Source of the DNA: JAWLHU01 sp049325315
Lineage (GTDB): Bacteria; Bacillota; Sulfobacillia; Symbiobacteriales; Symbiobacteriaceae
DNA length: 64,000 nucleotides
Direction of reading: 5' to 3'
Assembly (NCBI GenBank): GCA_049325315.1
Contig: JBMONB010000150.1
Location: forward strand, 1-64,000
The position numbers were made by a program, and so were the translations under genes. The notes below the pieces were generated by a model, which was not told the origin of the DNA, did no database searches, and worked only from the letters and a program-made list of their open reading frames with translations. Positions within the stretch are counted from its first letter, which is position 1. Each line of letters starts with the position of its first letter. Positions 24,742 through 33,525 of the stretch are shown one piece after another.

Positions 24742-26112
24742 CTAGCTGTGCGGAAGCGGAGCCAGGTTCAGTTCAGCCTCCGTAAGCGGCCGCCCGGCCC
24801 AGCCCATCGTCACGGGAACCTCGTACAGCCGCCTCGGCCCCAGGAAGGGGAACGCCGTGGGCGCATTCGGCACCATGCCCGGCACGAGCACCCGCACCAC
24901 GCTCAGCCCGGCATCCTTCATGTCAGGCGTCGTCAGATCGACATAGATGCACTCCAGATTCCGCTCCGCCAGGATCGCCACCAGGTGATCCAGGGAGGAT
25001 GCACCCGGCTCCGCCACCGGCATGGGCGCGCTCTCCGCGGCATTCAAGAGGCGCCCAATGCCGCTGTGGGTGCTGGGATCCAGGTAGTACTGCCCGTTGT
25101 GCAGCAGGTCGATCATGTCGTGGTAGTCCGGGCGGAACGCCCCCCGGTAGCTGCGGTCTGCGCGGTATGGCTTGATCGCCCTGGCATGGTAGATCCCCTG
25201 GTCTACCGCCGACCAGACCCCGCTGTTGGGATCGAGGAAGTACGAATACCCGGTGTAGAGCTGAGCGGTTTCGCCCACCGCCTTCAGCACGGCATCGTGC
25301 GGGTCAAAGCGGCAGGCGAACCCCATGCAGGGGATCTGGCGTTCCGGATCGTACAGGAGCGCTCCCATGACGGGCACGGGGATATCGACCGTCAGGTTGA
25401 AGATCTTGTAGGTGATCGGGCTTGTCAGATCGCTGGGGGTCAGGGCGGCGCGAATCCGGGGCTGATTCGCCAGGCTGATCGCCGGGAGCGCCACGTTCGA
25501 GGCCCACCAGATCGTGGTGGCATCCCGCTCAATCACCTCGAGCAGGCCCGACAGGACCGCTGCCTCCAGACTCGACCCGCCGGCGATCCCGGCGAACATG
25601 ACAAAGTTCGTCGGCGGCTCCTGGGCATACTCCCCGCAGAAGTAGTTGACATAGACCAGGGAGGCCGGCACCCAGACAGGCCGCTTCCGGGTCTTGGAGT
25701 ACCCCTCCACCCAGTTGATGCGGAGGTCCCGCGTCAGCGCCACGAAGGGAAAGCCCCTGGTGGCATACTGGCTCTCCGAGTAGAGCGGCACCTCCGCCGG
25801 GTCAAGGAGGGTGTAGCCCTGGCGGGTCAGCTCCTCGTAGGAGCCGCGCAGCAACGGTCTGCCGATATAGTTGCCGGCGTACCGCTCTGCCACTTCGCCA
25901 ATGGCGGCCAGGCGGGCACGCTCCCGGTCGAAGTACGTGCCGCCGGCGATCTTGTCCGAGGGGATATCGGCCAGGATATACCCGTCTGCGGCCCGGGCCT
26001 GCCAGCTGACCACGGCACGAGGCAGTCTGGGATCCAGCGGAACCTCCTCCAGAGCGGAGATCAGTCCCGTTCGTTCATCCACCAGCATGGCATAATCAGG
26101 TACCGAACTCAT
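24742..26112 (-). CDS. YcaO-family protein (ATP-dependent peptide-backbone cyclodehydratase type)
   Basis: The 456-residue protein carries YcaO core motifs: RARLAAIGEVAERYAG near residue 65, a SGLLEVIERDA block near 190, and CRFDPHDAVLKAVGE near 285. The C-terminus ELNLAPLPHS resembles the proline-rich tail of azoline-forming YcaO enzymes (LNPLPHPFP type) in shortened form. YcaO proteins use ATP to activate peptide backbone amides, giving azolines, thioamides or amidines. No E1-like partner, dehydrogenase or precursor peptide is visible nearby. It starts at an ATG behind AGGAGGTGG and overlaps the end of the hydrolase gene by 17 bases. Confidence 0.8.
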   Translation of the reverse strand: MSSVPDYAMLVDERTGLISALEEVPLDPRLPRAVVSWQARAADGYILADIPSDKIAGGTYFDRERARLAAIGEVAERYAGNYIGRPLLRGSYEELTRQGYTLLDPAEVPLYSESQYATRGFPFVALTRDLRINWVEGYSKTRKRPVWVPASLVYVNYFCGEYAQEPPTNFVMFAGIAGGSSLEAAVLSGLLEVIERDATTIWWASNVALPAISLANQPRIRAALTPSDLTSPITYKIFNLTVDIPVPVMGALLYDPERQIPCMGFACRFDPHDAVLKAVGETAQLYTGYSYFLDPNSGVWSAVDQGIYHARAIKPYRADRSYRGAFRPDYHDMIDLLHNGQYYLDPSTHSGIGRLLNAAESAPMPVAEPGASSLDHLVAILAERNLECIYVDLTTPDMKDAGLSVVRVLVPGMVPNAPTAFPFLGPRRLYEVPVTMGWAGRPLTEAELNLAPLPHS

Positions 26113-27490
26113 AGCGCCACCTCCTGACCATGTCGTTCTGGATCGGCAGCGTCACGCGCGAGACGAGACCGGGCTCGTGCCAGACCGTCTGGAGCGCTGT
26201 CTGGACGTCCGTGGCCGTGTGCGAGTCCCCGGGTACGTTCAGGCTGCGGGCATAGCGCGGAAAGGACGAGCTGGTGATCTCGATCCGCAGGCGGTGTCCC
26301 CGGCGGAAGAGCTGGCAGACGGGCCGCAGCGGAAAGGACGCCTCCACCCGATCGATCGATCGGCCGTCGGCGGCCTGCAGCCGGATCAGTCCGTGGCTGA
26401 CGTAGAACGCCCCGTCCGGCGTGACCTCCGACAGGTACCCAAAGAAGTCGGTGACCGGAGCGGAGGAGCTGACGGAAAGGGTGAGGGTCGGGCTTCCCGC
26501 CACCAGCAGGTCCTCGGCAAGTGGCGGGCTGGTGTAGGTGAGGAGATCGGAGCGGGAGGCCAGCCGGCTGCGGTCGAGGGGCTCCTCCAGCGACGGTGCG
26601 GGCCGCAGCGGGTTGTACAGGTACTGGTCAGCTGGCTCCGGGTCCGGTGGGGACTGGGAGAGCGCCCCGCCCGCATGCAGGTACCAGTCCTCCCGCCACT
26701 GATCCGGGACGGGCCAGGAGGGTGGGGCGGTCCACACGTTGGCGCCCATGACAAAGACCAGCACGGCGGGAAAGCGAAACGGCGCCCCGTCCATGCAGCT
26801 CTCCAGCCAGGAGCGCTCCAGGGCCCCGAGCGGAATCAGGGCTGCGGGTCCGTAGTCGCGGTCGCCACACCGGGTCTCGGTGTTGACGTTATGCCCCCAC
26901 GGGCCCACGACCAGCGCCTGCTGGCCGGCGGCATGCGCCCGCAAGAACCGGTAATTTTCCAGGGTTGATGCCACAAACGGGTCGTGCCATCCCCCGATAT
27001 GCAGGACCGGCTGACGGATGCGCCCCAGGTCTACCCTCTCCACAGCGGCCTGACCGTGCGCGAAGATGCGCTCCCAGCTGGCCAGCGGCATGGCGAAGAC
27101 CCGGTTCAGGTCGCGGACTGGCAGGTGGGCGTAGAGGCGGGGCTCTCGCCGCAGGGTCTGGCGCAACTCCTCCTCCCGGCTGAACCGGGAACTGCCGAAG
27201 GAGGCGTGCCACCAGAGTTGGTCGGACAGGTGAAAGACCCCGCTGGAGTGAAAGGCTGTCTGCTCAAGCCCCATGGCCGGGACGAGCGTGACGAGGCCCG
27301 CGATCTGCTCCGCATGATCCGCCTGGGCTGCGGCGAAGGCGGCAAACGCCCCGTAGGAGCCGCCCAGCAGTGCGATCTTGCCGTTGCACCACGGCTGATC
27401 GCGGAGCCAGCGGACCGTGTCATGGCCATCGCTCGCTTCCGTTTTGTAGGGCAGCCACTCCCCTTCGGAGGCATAGCGGCCCCGCACTTC
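26096..27490 (-). pseudogene. CocE/NonD (X-Pro dipeptidyl-peptidase-like) hydrolase, 5'-truncated
   Basis: The reading frame continues to 27601, but family similarity begins only at VRGRYASEGEW near 27488. It then runs through the nucleophile GGSYGAF, the Asp in GGWHDPF, the His in GPWGHN, and the C-terminal jelly-roll domain (VAGSPTLTLSVSSSAPVTDFF). The usual first 70-90 residues are missing, including the DGxxLxxDxYRP start. The upstream part is unrelated sequence that on the plus strand belongs to a glycosyltransferase fragment. The catalytic triad survives, so a shortened product could exist, but no good start site is seen. Such enzymes hydrolyse esters or X-Pro peptides. Confidence 0.7.
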
Positions 27491-28255
27491 GATGTCAAGC
27501 AGAGGACGGCGCACTTCGGCATCCGCAATCCGGTCTTCATTGGCAGTATCACCGATTTGCCGGAAGCGTCCCCCATCCGCCAGAACCGCGCCGTGATCCA
27601 CTTCGGTGGGGTGGAGAACCCCTTCGTGCCCATGGAGCGGATCGCCTTCCCCTTCGCCATGGTGAAGGCGCTGGCCTCATCGGCAGTCTGGGACCGGTTT
27701 GATGAGGTGGTGGTTGCCGCCGGCGAGAAGGCTGTCGGCCGGCTGAAGGCGGAGAACGGCCACCTGCCGTGGCGGTTCGTCAGCCTGCCCCATGCAGAGT
27801 TCGTCCGCCTGGTCGCGCAGTCACAGCTCCTGGTCACCACACCGGGCCTCACCTCCATGCTGGAGGCCTTTGCCTTACAGGTGCCCGCGCTCTTGCTGCC
27901 GCCTCCCAGCAACAGCTCGTACCGGATCTTGCAGCACCTGGCCGATGAACCCTACCCCATCCCCCTCCTGAACTGGGACCGCTTCTACCCGGACTTCCGG
28001 ATCGACCCCGCCGTGCCCGGGGCGGTGGCCACCCGGCAGATCGCCGCCCTGGTCGATTCCTTCTTCGCCGACGAGGCGAGGGTGGAGCTGCTCCGGAGCC
28101 AGGTGGCGGGCCTGGTCGCGGACCAGCCCGGGCTGGCTGCCCTGACGGCCTTCCAGTCAGGCTTTCTCGACCGGCTGGGGCGCAACGGCACCGAGGAGCT
28201 CTGCCGGACCGTGATCGCGGCGCTCTCTGCGGGGCCGGCCGCCCAACCTGTCTGA
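27491..28255 (+). pseudogene. GT-B glycosyltransferase-like fragment, 5'-truncated
   Basis: About 250 residues resemble the C-terminal half of a nucleotide-sugar glycosyltransferase: AVIHFGGVENPFVPMERIA, RFVSLPHAEFVRLVAQSQLL and VTTPGLTSMLEAFALQVPAL, the GT-B donor-site pattern. The open frame extends back to 26984, but that part is antisense to the hydrolase and is not family-like. The acceptor domain is lost at the same position where the hydrolase is cut. An internal ATG at 27631 could give a short product. Cytosylglucuronate-synthase-like enzymes share the GGxENP style, so a nucleoside acceptor is possible; this is a guess. Confidence 0.6.
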
Positions 28256-28276
28256 CCGGAAGGTGGTGCAAGAGCC

Positions 28277-29365
28277 ATGCGAAACCTGGCGCTCGTCGGC
28301 TACGGCTATTGGGGGCCCAAGATCGCCCGGGCAGCTGCCGGACTGCCCGAATGGAGGCTGGCCGCGATCTGTGACTACAGCCCGGAGCGGCTCGCCGCCG
28401 CTGGCAGGGCCCATCCGGATGCAGAGTGCCTCCCGGACGTGTCGGCCCTGTGGAGCCGGCCCGAAATCGATGCGGTCGTGATCGCGACACCGACGCAGAC
28501 CCACTATGCGCTGGCCCAGGCGGCACTGCTCGCCGGCAAGCATGCGCTGGTGGAGAAGCCGCTGGTCCAGAGCCACGGGGAAGCCCTCGCCCTGTTCGAC
28601 CTGGCGCGGGCGACTGGGCGAATCCTGAGGACTGGGCACACCTACCTGCACGACCCGGCCGTGCTGCGCGTGCGGGAGATCCTCCGGCTCGGTTGGCTGG
28701 GGGAGCTGCGCTACATTCACAGCGCCCGGCGAAACCTCGGCCTGGTGCGGCGGGATACCAACGTGATCTGGGACCTGGGGCCGCACGATGCGTCGATTCT
28801 GACGGCCTGGCTGGACAGCCCGCCCACTCGGGTGGCCGCCTCGGGGTGGGGGTGGCTCAGCGGCAACCAGGCCGAGGTGGCCCACCTCCGCTTTGCGTAC
28901 GCGGAGAACCTGGTAGCCACCGTGGACCTGAGCTGGGTGGCGCCCGAGAAGGAGCGGCGGATCACCCTGGTTGGCACCAAGGGGATGCTGGTCTGGGACG
29001 ACCTGCGCACCCCCCGCCTCACGCTCCACGCCAAGCGGGTGGAGGTGGACCCGCGGACCGGGGCGGTCGCGGTGGCAGATGATGGCGGCACTGCGGTGGC
29101 GCTCCCGCAGGTGGAGCCGCTCAGGGCCCAGCTGGAGCGCTTCGGCCGGGCGATCGACCAGGCCGGTGCCAGCGGGTCTGACCCGTCCGGGCTGGATCTG
29201 ACGGTCGTGCAGATGCTGGTCGCCGCACAGGCGTCGCTGGAGCAGGGCGGTGAGCCGGTGGCGGTCGGGGAGAGCCCCTCCACCCTGTGGACCGCCCCCG
29301 CTGACGGGCTGGATCGCCCCGACACCAAGCTTACACGGAGAGGACGGGCTCATTCATGGCGCTAG
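28277..29365 (+). CDS. Gfo/Idh/MocA family sugar oxidoreductase
   Basis: The 362-residue protein has an N-terminal Rossmann fold (LALVGYGYWGPKIARAAA) and the family motif ALVEKPLVQS with the catalytic Lys near residue 95. The C-terminal substrate domain includes WDLGPHDASILTAWL with the conserved His. It oxidises or reduces a ring carbon of a sugar, often on a nucleotide. Together with the DegT aminotransferase and UDP-sugar dehydrogenase that follow, a 3-keto then 3-amino UDP-uronate route (WlbA/WbpB type) is plausible. The ATG follows AAGGTGGTG. It overlaps the next gene by ten bases. Confidence 0.87.
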   Translation: MRNLALVGYGYWGPKIARAAAGLPEWRLAAICDYSPERLAAAGRAHPDAECLPDVSALWSRPEIDAVVIATPTQTHYALAQAALLAGKHALVEKPLVQSHGEALALFDLARATGRILRTGHTYLHDPAVLRVREILRLGWLGELRYIHSARRNLGLVRRDTNVIWDLGPHDASILTAWLDSPPTRVAASGWGWLSGNQAEVAHLRFAYAENLVATVDLSWVAPEKERRITLVGTKGMLVWDDLRTPRLTLHAKRVEVDPRTGAVAVADDGGTAVALPQVEPLRAQLERFGRAIDQAGASGSDPSGLDLTVVQMLVAAQASLEQGGEPVAVGESPSTLWTAPADGLDRPDTKLTRRGRAHSWR

Positions 29366-30510
29366 GAGTTCAGATTCCCTTCCTGAACCTGAGCACGCAG
29401 TACCAGGAGGAGTTGCCGGAGCTGATCCAAGCGCTGACCGATGTGGCGAACAGCGGGCGCTGTGTCAACGGGCCGCAGAACCAGGAGTTTGAAGCGGCCT
29501 TTGCGCGATACTGCGAGGCGCCCTACGCCGTCGGTGTCGCCAATGGCACGTCGGCTCTGCGGCTTGCGCTCCAGGCGTGCGGTGTGGGACCGGGCGACGA
29601 GGTGATCGTGCCGGTGCTGACGTTCGTGGCGACCGCCAGTGCGGTGGCCCACCTGGGCGCCCGGCCGGTGCTGGTGGAGGTGGACCCGGCCACATTTCTC
29701 ATGGACCCGGAGGCCGTTCGGGCGGCGATCGGCCCCCGGACCCGGACGATCCTGCCGGTCCACCTCTACGGCCTGCCGGCGGAGATGGATACCCTGTCGG
29801 CCCTCGCCGGGGAACACGGCCTGGCGCTGCTCGAAGATGCCAGTCAGGCGCACGGCGCCACCTACCGTGGCCGCAAGGTGGGCAGCCTCTCCCGGGCGGC
29901 CTGCTTCAGCCTCTACCCCACCAAGAACCTGGGGGCGCTGGGCGAGGCGGGGGTTGTGACCACGGCGGATCCGGCGGTTGCCAAGGCTGTCCGGCTGTGG
30001 CGGGAGCACTGCAAGGACGAGCGGGAGGACCACCTGGATTTCGGCTACAACGAGCGGCTGGACACGCTTCAAGCCGCCTTCCTCCTGGTGCGCATGCGCC
30101 GCCTAGAGCGCCACATTGCGGAACGCCAGGCGATTGCCGCCCGGTACCGGCGGCTGCTGGCCAATACGCCGCTGCGGTGGCAGGCGGTGCCGGACGACCG
30201 GACCCACGCCTACCACCTCTGCGTGGCGCTGGCCCCCGACCGGGACGATCTGCGCCGCTACCTGAGCGAGCGGGGCGTAGAGACCATGATCCACTACCGG
30301 CGGCCGCTGCACCTGCTCCCGCCCCTTCAGCGGCTGGGGTACCGCTCCGGCCAGTTCCGGGTGGCGGAGGCGCTCAACTCGGCGCTGGTATCCCTCCCCT
30401 GCTACCCGGGGCTCAGCACGGAGGCGGTGGAGACGGTAGCCGGACAGCTCGCGGAGTTCTACGGGTGCAGGCTGGCTTCCGAGAGAGGAGAGGTGGCGTA
30501 TCGTGGCTAG
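29356..30510 (+). CDS. DegT/DnrJ/EryC1/StrS sugar aminotransferase
   Basis: The 384-residue PLP enzyme has GVANGTSALRLALQACGVGPGDEVIVP, split by the usual spacing, a LLEDASQAHGA block with the PLP-binding Asp, and the Schiff-base Lys in FSLYPTKNLGALGEAG. The FGYNERLDTLQAAFLL block is typical. It would aminate the keto-sugar made by the preceding enzyme, using glutamate. The three genes from 28277 to 31864 overlap and form one operon. Confidence 0.9.
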   Translation: MALGVQIPFLNLSTQYQEELPELIQALTDVANSGRCVNGPQNQEFEAAFARYCEAPYAVGVANGTSALRLALQACGVGPGDEVIVPVLTFVATASAVAHLGARPVLVEVDPATFLMDPEAVRAAIGPRTRTILPVHLYGLPAEMDTLSALAGEHGLALLEDASQAHGATYRGRKVGSLSRAACFSLYPTKNLGALGEAGVVTTADPAVAKAVRLWREHCKDEREDHLDFGYNERLDTLQAAFLLVRMRRLERHIAERQAIAARYRRLLANTPLRWQAVPDDRTHAYHLCVALAPDRDDLRRYLSERGVETMIHYRRPLHLLPPLQRLGYRSGQFRVAEALNSALVSLPCYPGLSTEAVETVAGQLAEFYGCRLASERGEVAYRG

Positions 30511-31864
30511 GATTGCGGTGGTCGGTGCGGGGTACGTGGGGCTGGCGTCGGCGGCGGGCCTGACCCGGCTGGGGCATGAGGTGACGGTGCTCGAGGTGGA
30601 TGCGGCGCGCGTGGCCACCTTCAACGCCGGGCGGCCCCTGGTGCATGATGAGGCGCTGTCGGCGGCGCTGGTGGAGGATGTGCGCGCAGGCCGCCTGATG
30701 GCGACGACCGACCCCCAGGCCGCCATTGCCGGGCGGGAGGTGCTCTTCCTGTGCGTGGGGACGCCGGCCGATCCGGACGGAAGAACCAGCTTGGCCGGCC
30801 TGGAGCGGGTCTGTCAGGAGGTGGCTCCGATCACCATGCCGGGAGCGCTGGTCGTGGTGAAGAGCACTGTGCCGGTCGGCGCGCTGGAGTGGCTGGAGGA
30901 AGAGTTTGGGGCGGGGAAGCTACCGAAACCCGCCCTGGTTCACAACCCGGAGTTTCTGCGGGAGGGCTCTGCCCTGGAGGACTTCCTGGACCCTGACCGG
31001 ATCGTGGTCGGCGCCCGGACCGCCGGCGATGCCGAGCGGCTGCTGGCGCTCTACCGGGGCATAGAGGCCCCGACCCTCACCACCGACCTCCGGAGCGCCC
31101 AACTGATCAAGTACGGGGCCAACTGCATGCTGAGCGTGCGGATCAGCTTCATGAACATGATGGCCCAGCTGTGCGAGGCGGCCGGTGCCGACGTCAGGGA
31201 TGTCGGGGTTGGCGTGGGCCTGGACCGGGGCGTGGGGCCGCACTACCTGAGCGCCGGCATTGGGTATGGCGGGCCGTGCCTGCCGAAGGATCTGCAGGCG
31301 CTGATCTGGACCGGAGCGGAGCACGGTGTCAACATGGGCCTCCTGGCGGAATGCGCCCGCATTAACAGCGAAATGGTGCCCCGTGCCGTCGAGCGGCTCC
31401 GCACGACCCTGGGAACACTGGAGGGGAAGCGGATCGGGCTCTGGGGCCTCACCTTCAAACCCGGAACGAGCGACATGCGCGACTCGCCCGCCGTCACCAT
31501 GGCGCTGGCCCTGGCGGAGGCGGGAGCCGCCGTCACCGCCTTTGACCCGAGCGGCGGCGAGGAGGGGGGCACCCTGCCAATTCGGGCAGCGCACGACATG
31601 TGGGAGGCGGTAGACGGCCAGGCGGCGCTGGTGGTCGCAACCGACTGGCCACAGTTTGAGCCAGCCGACCTGCGCGAAGTCGCCCGGCGCCTGGCCACGC
31701 CGGTCCTGCTGGACGGGCGCCGAATCTACAGCCCCGGCGCCGCCGCTGCGGCCGGGCTGACCTACCTGGGCGTGGGGGCGGGGGTGGCGAAGGCGGAGCG
31801 AGAGCTGGAGCCCCCCCGGACTGGCCGAGGCCGGCTAGACTGGTCAGGTAGGCGAGCGCGCTAA
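30503..31864 (+). CDS. UDP-glucose/GDP-mannose dehydrogenase family (UDP-sugar 6-dehydrogenase)
   Basis: The 453-residue protein has an N-terminal NAD site (IAVVGAGYVGLASAAGL), VHNPEFLREGSAL, the active-site Cys in GGPCLPKDLQAL (usually GGSCFPKD) and the C-terminal GLTFKPGTSDMRDSPA. It converts a UDP-hexose or UDP-HexNAc to the uronate with two NAD. It could supply the uronate for the amino-sugar pathway of its operon neighbours. The start is GTG behind GAGAGGAGAGGTGG, and it overlaps the aminotransferase by eight bases. Ser to Pro next to the catalytic Cys is a mild deviation. Confidence 0.9.
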   Translation: MARIAVVGAGYVGLASAAGLTRLGHEVTVLEVDAARVATFNAGRPLVHDEALSAALVEDVRAGRLMATTDPQAAIAGREVLFLCVGTPADPDGRTSLAGLERVCQEVAPITMPGALVVVKSTVPVGALEWLEEEFGAGKLPKPALVHNPEFLREGSALEDFLDPDRIVVGARTAGDAERLLALYRGIEAPTLTTDLRSAQLIKYGANCMLSVRISFMNMMAQLCEAAGADVRDVGVGVGLDRGVGPHYLSAGIGYGGPCLPKDLQALIWTGAEHGVNMGLLAECARINSEMVPRAVERLRTTLGTLEGKRIGLWGLTFKPGTSDMRDSPAVTMALALAEAGAAVTAFDPSGGEEGGTLPIRAAHDMWEAVDGQAALVVATDWPQFEPADLREVARRLATPVLLDGRRIYSPGAAAAAGLTYLGVGAGVAKAERELEPPRTGRGRLDWSGRRAR

Positions 31865-31866
31865 GA

Positions 31867-31900
31867 AGGCCGTGGGGAGCGTCCCCCACGGCCTGCGCCT
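31867..31900. terminator. Hairpin between convergent sugar and ABC operons
   Basis: An 11-bp stem (31867-31877 with 31884-31894) follows the dehydrogenase stop codon. The T-tract is weak (GCGCCTTT). Confidence 0.5.
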
Positions 31901-31924
31901 TTGCTGTTACCTTTGCTGTCGGGC

Positions 31925-32725
31925 TCAGGAGCCAGCCCCGACATAGCGGTTCAGCCCGTGGTTCCAGAAGCGGTATGCCAGGTAGAAGAACCCGACGGCG
32001 ACCAGAGGGGAGAGCCAGGCAAGCATGGGGATGCGCAACTGGTCCGCCTTGTCCAGGAGGGCGTGCGCCGGGAAGTAGTTGACGAAGGCGAAGGGCATGA
32101 CCGCCATGAGCAGGATCTGGAGGCTGCGGTGGTAGAGGTTGATCGGGTAGTAGACCAGCTGGCGGCCGGGCACGATGATCGTCCAGAAGAGGGACTCGGT
32201 CCTTCGTGTGTAAAAGGCCATGGCCCCGACGGCCACGAGGGAGGCGCCAAAGATCAGGCCCCCGCTGATGCCCGCCAGCACCAGGTAGAGCAGCTTCCCG
32301 GCGGTAATGGTCATGCCGGAGGCCCAGATCGCCCACGCAATCGCGGCCACAGCAAAGAGGAGCTGGCCCACGCCCGTGATCGGCGAGCTGCCCGCCAGGG
32401 CGGTGACAAACGGGTGGACGGGCCGGGCCAGCGCCCGGTCGAAGGCGCCCTGGCTCACCTCCTGCTCAAAACGCTCAAAGTGGATAAAGAGGCTCTCGGC
32501 GATCCCCCAGGCGAGCACCGTCAGCCCGTAGAGCAGAATCAGTTCCTGGAGGTCCCAGCCCGCAACCCTGGGGAAACGGTCTGTCAGCCAGCGCAGCGCC
32601 ACGAACTGACTGCCGTAGGAAATGGCCATGGCGACCATTTGGGAGAAGAAGCTCGCGCGGTACTGGAGCTGGCCTTTCCCCAGGGCGACCGTCAGGAGCC
32701 AGTAGACCCTCAGCGCGTGCAGCAT
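31925..32725 (-). CDS. ABC-2 type transporter permease (DUF990-like), second subunit
   Basis: The ATG at 32725, behind GGGAGGG and five bases after the first permease stop, gives 266 residues; the longer open frame to 33307 is an artefact. Six hydrophobic helices are visible, with the characteristic LILLYGLTVLAWGIAESLF and FEQEVSQGAFDRALARPVHPF regions. This ABC-2 subfamily works as heterodimeric export permeases with a DrrA-like ATPase. It is the last gene of a three-gene exporter operon. Confidence 0.85.
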   Translation of the reverse strand: MLHALRVYWLLTVALGKGQLQYRASFFSQMVAMAISYGSQFVALRWLTDRFPRVAGWDLQELILLYGLTVLAWGIAESLFIHFERFEQEVSQGAFDRALARPVHPFVTALAGSSPITGVGQLLFAVAAIAWAIWASGMTITAGKLLYLVLAGISGGLIFGASLVAVGAMAFYTRRTESLFWTIIVPGRQLVYYPINLYHRSLQILLMAVMPFAFVNYFPAHALLDKADQLRIPMLAWLSPLVAVGFFYLAYRFWNHGLNRYVGAGS

Positions 32726-32730
32726 GCCCA

Positions 32731-33507
32731 CTACCCTCCCATTACCGAGAGCTTCCGCGTTCCGGTGCGCCAGACCCAGGCCAGCAGCAGGCTGCCAGCC
32801 AGCGCCCAGCCGATCTGGAACAGAATTGCCACCAGGGCGGCCGTGCCCGAGAGCGCTCCCGTATAAATGGCGGTCGGGATAAAGAAGATGCCCTGGAAAG
32901 GCAGCCAGCGTGCAAGCGCCGCCACCGACTCCGGCAGGTACCACAGGGGGAGGAAGTAGCCGGAGAGCAGGTAGACCAGGACCTGCAGCAGGTGATCGCC
33001 GTGCGTGAACTGGACCGTCCAGAGGGCGGTGAAGGAGACGCAGAAACGCACGGTGGCGTTGATCAGCCAGCCGAGCAGCGCGCTCAGCAGGAAGAGGAGC
33101 AGCACGTCCCACCCCGGCCAACGCAGCACCCCGACCAGGGGCACGGCCAGCGCGTAGGCCGGCAGCGCCAGCATGACCCGGTGGATATCCCGCCCGAGGA
33201 AATCGCCCATGTACCGGAGCGGCATGGGCACAGGCTTCACGAGCTCCAGGGCGACATCGCCCTGGCGGAAGCGGCCGCCGAGCTCCCAGGTAGGCAGGAA
33301 GTACCACAGCATCAGCAACTGGTTGAGGAAGGCGTACTCCAGCATCTCGGCGCGGGCTGCCGGGCTCTCCTGGAGCACGGAGGACCAGATCGCCAGGTGG
33401 AGGAGCATCATGGCGAAGTTGCCGACCAGGCTGAGCAGCGCATCGACCCGGTAGGCAAACATGTGATGGAATCCCTGGCGGGCGAAAGCCACCATGTTGC
33501 GCAGCAT
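32731..33507 (-). CDS. ABC-2 type transporter permease (DUF990-like), first subunit
   Basis: The 258-residue membrane protein has about six helices. FRQGDVALELVKPVPMPLRYMGDFLGR is the cytoplasmic loop typical of this permease family. The ATG follows GGAGGGAG. It pairs with the permease downstream and the ATPase 18 bases upstream. Confidence 0.85.
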   Translation of the reverse strand: MLRNMVAFARQGFHHMFAYRVDALLSLVGNFAMMLLHLAIWSSVLQESPAARAEMLEYAFLNQLLMLWYFLPTWELGGRFRQGDVALELVKPVPMPLRYMGDFLGRDIHRVMLALPAYALAVPLVGVLRWPGWDVLLLFLLSALLGWLINATVRFCVSFTALWTVQFTHGDHLLQVLVYLLSGYFLPLWYLPESVAALARWLPFQGIFFIPTAIYTGALSGTAALVAILFQIGWALAGSLLLAWVWRTGTRKLSVMGG

Positions 33508-33525
33508 TGTTGCTCCCTCCGGTGG

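Noticed and set aside
24379..26127. 582-codon plus-strand frame opposite YcaO
   Set aside because: Antisense to conserved YcaO motifs; composition rich in Arg, Gly and Gln.
32726..33307. Extension of the second ABC-2 permease upstream of 32725
   Set aside because: The extra 194 residues are the first permease read in the wrong frame; the ATG at 32725 has its own GGGAGGG site.
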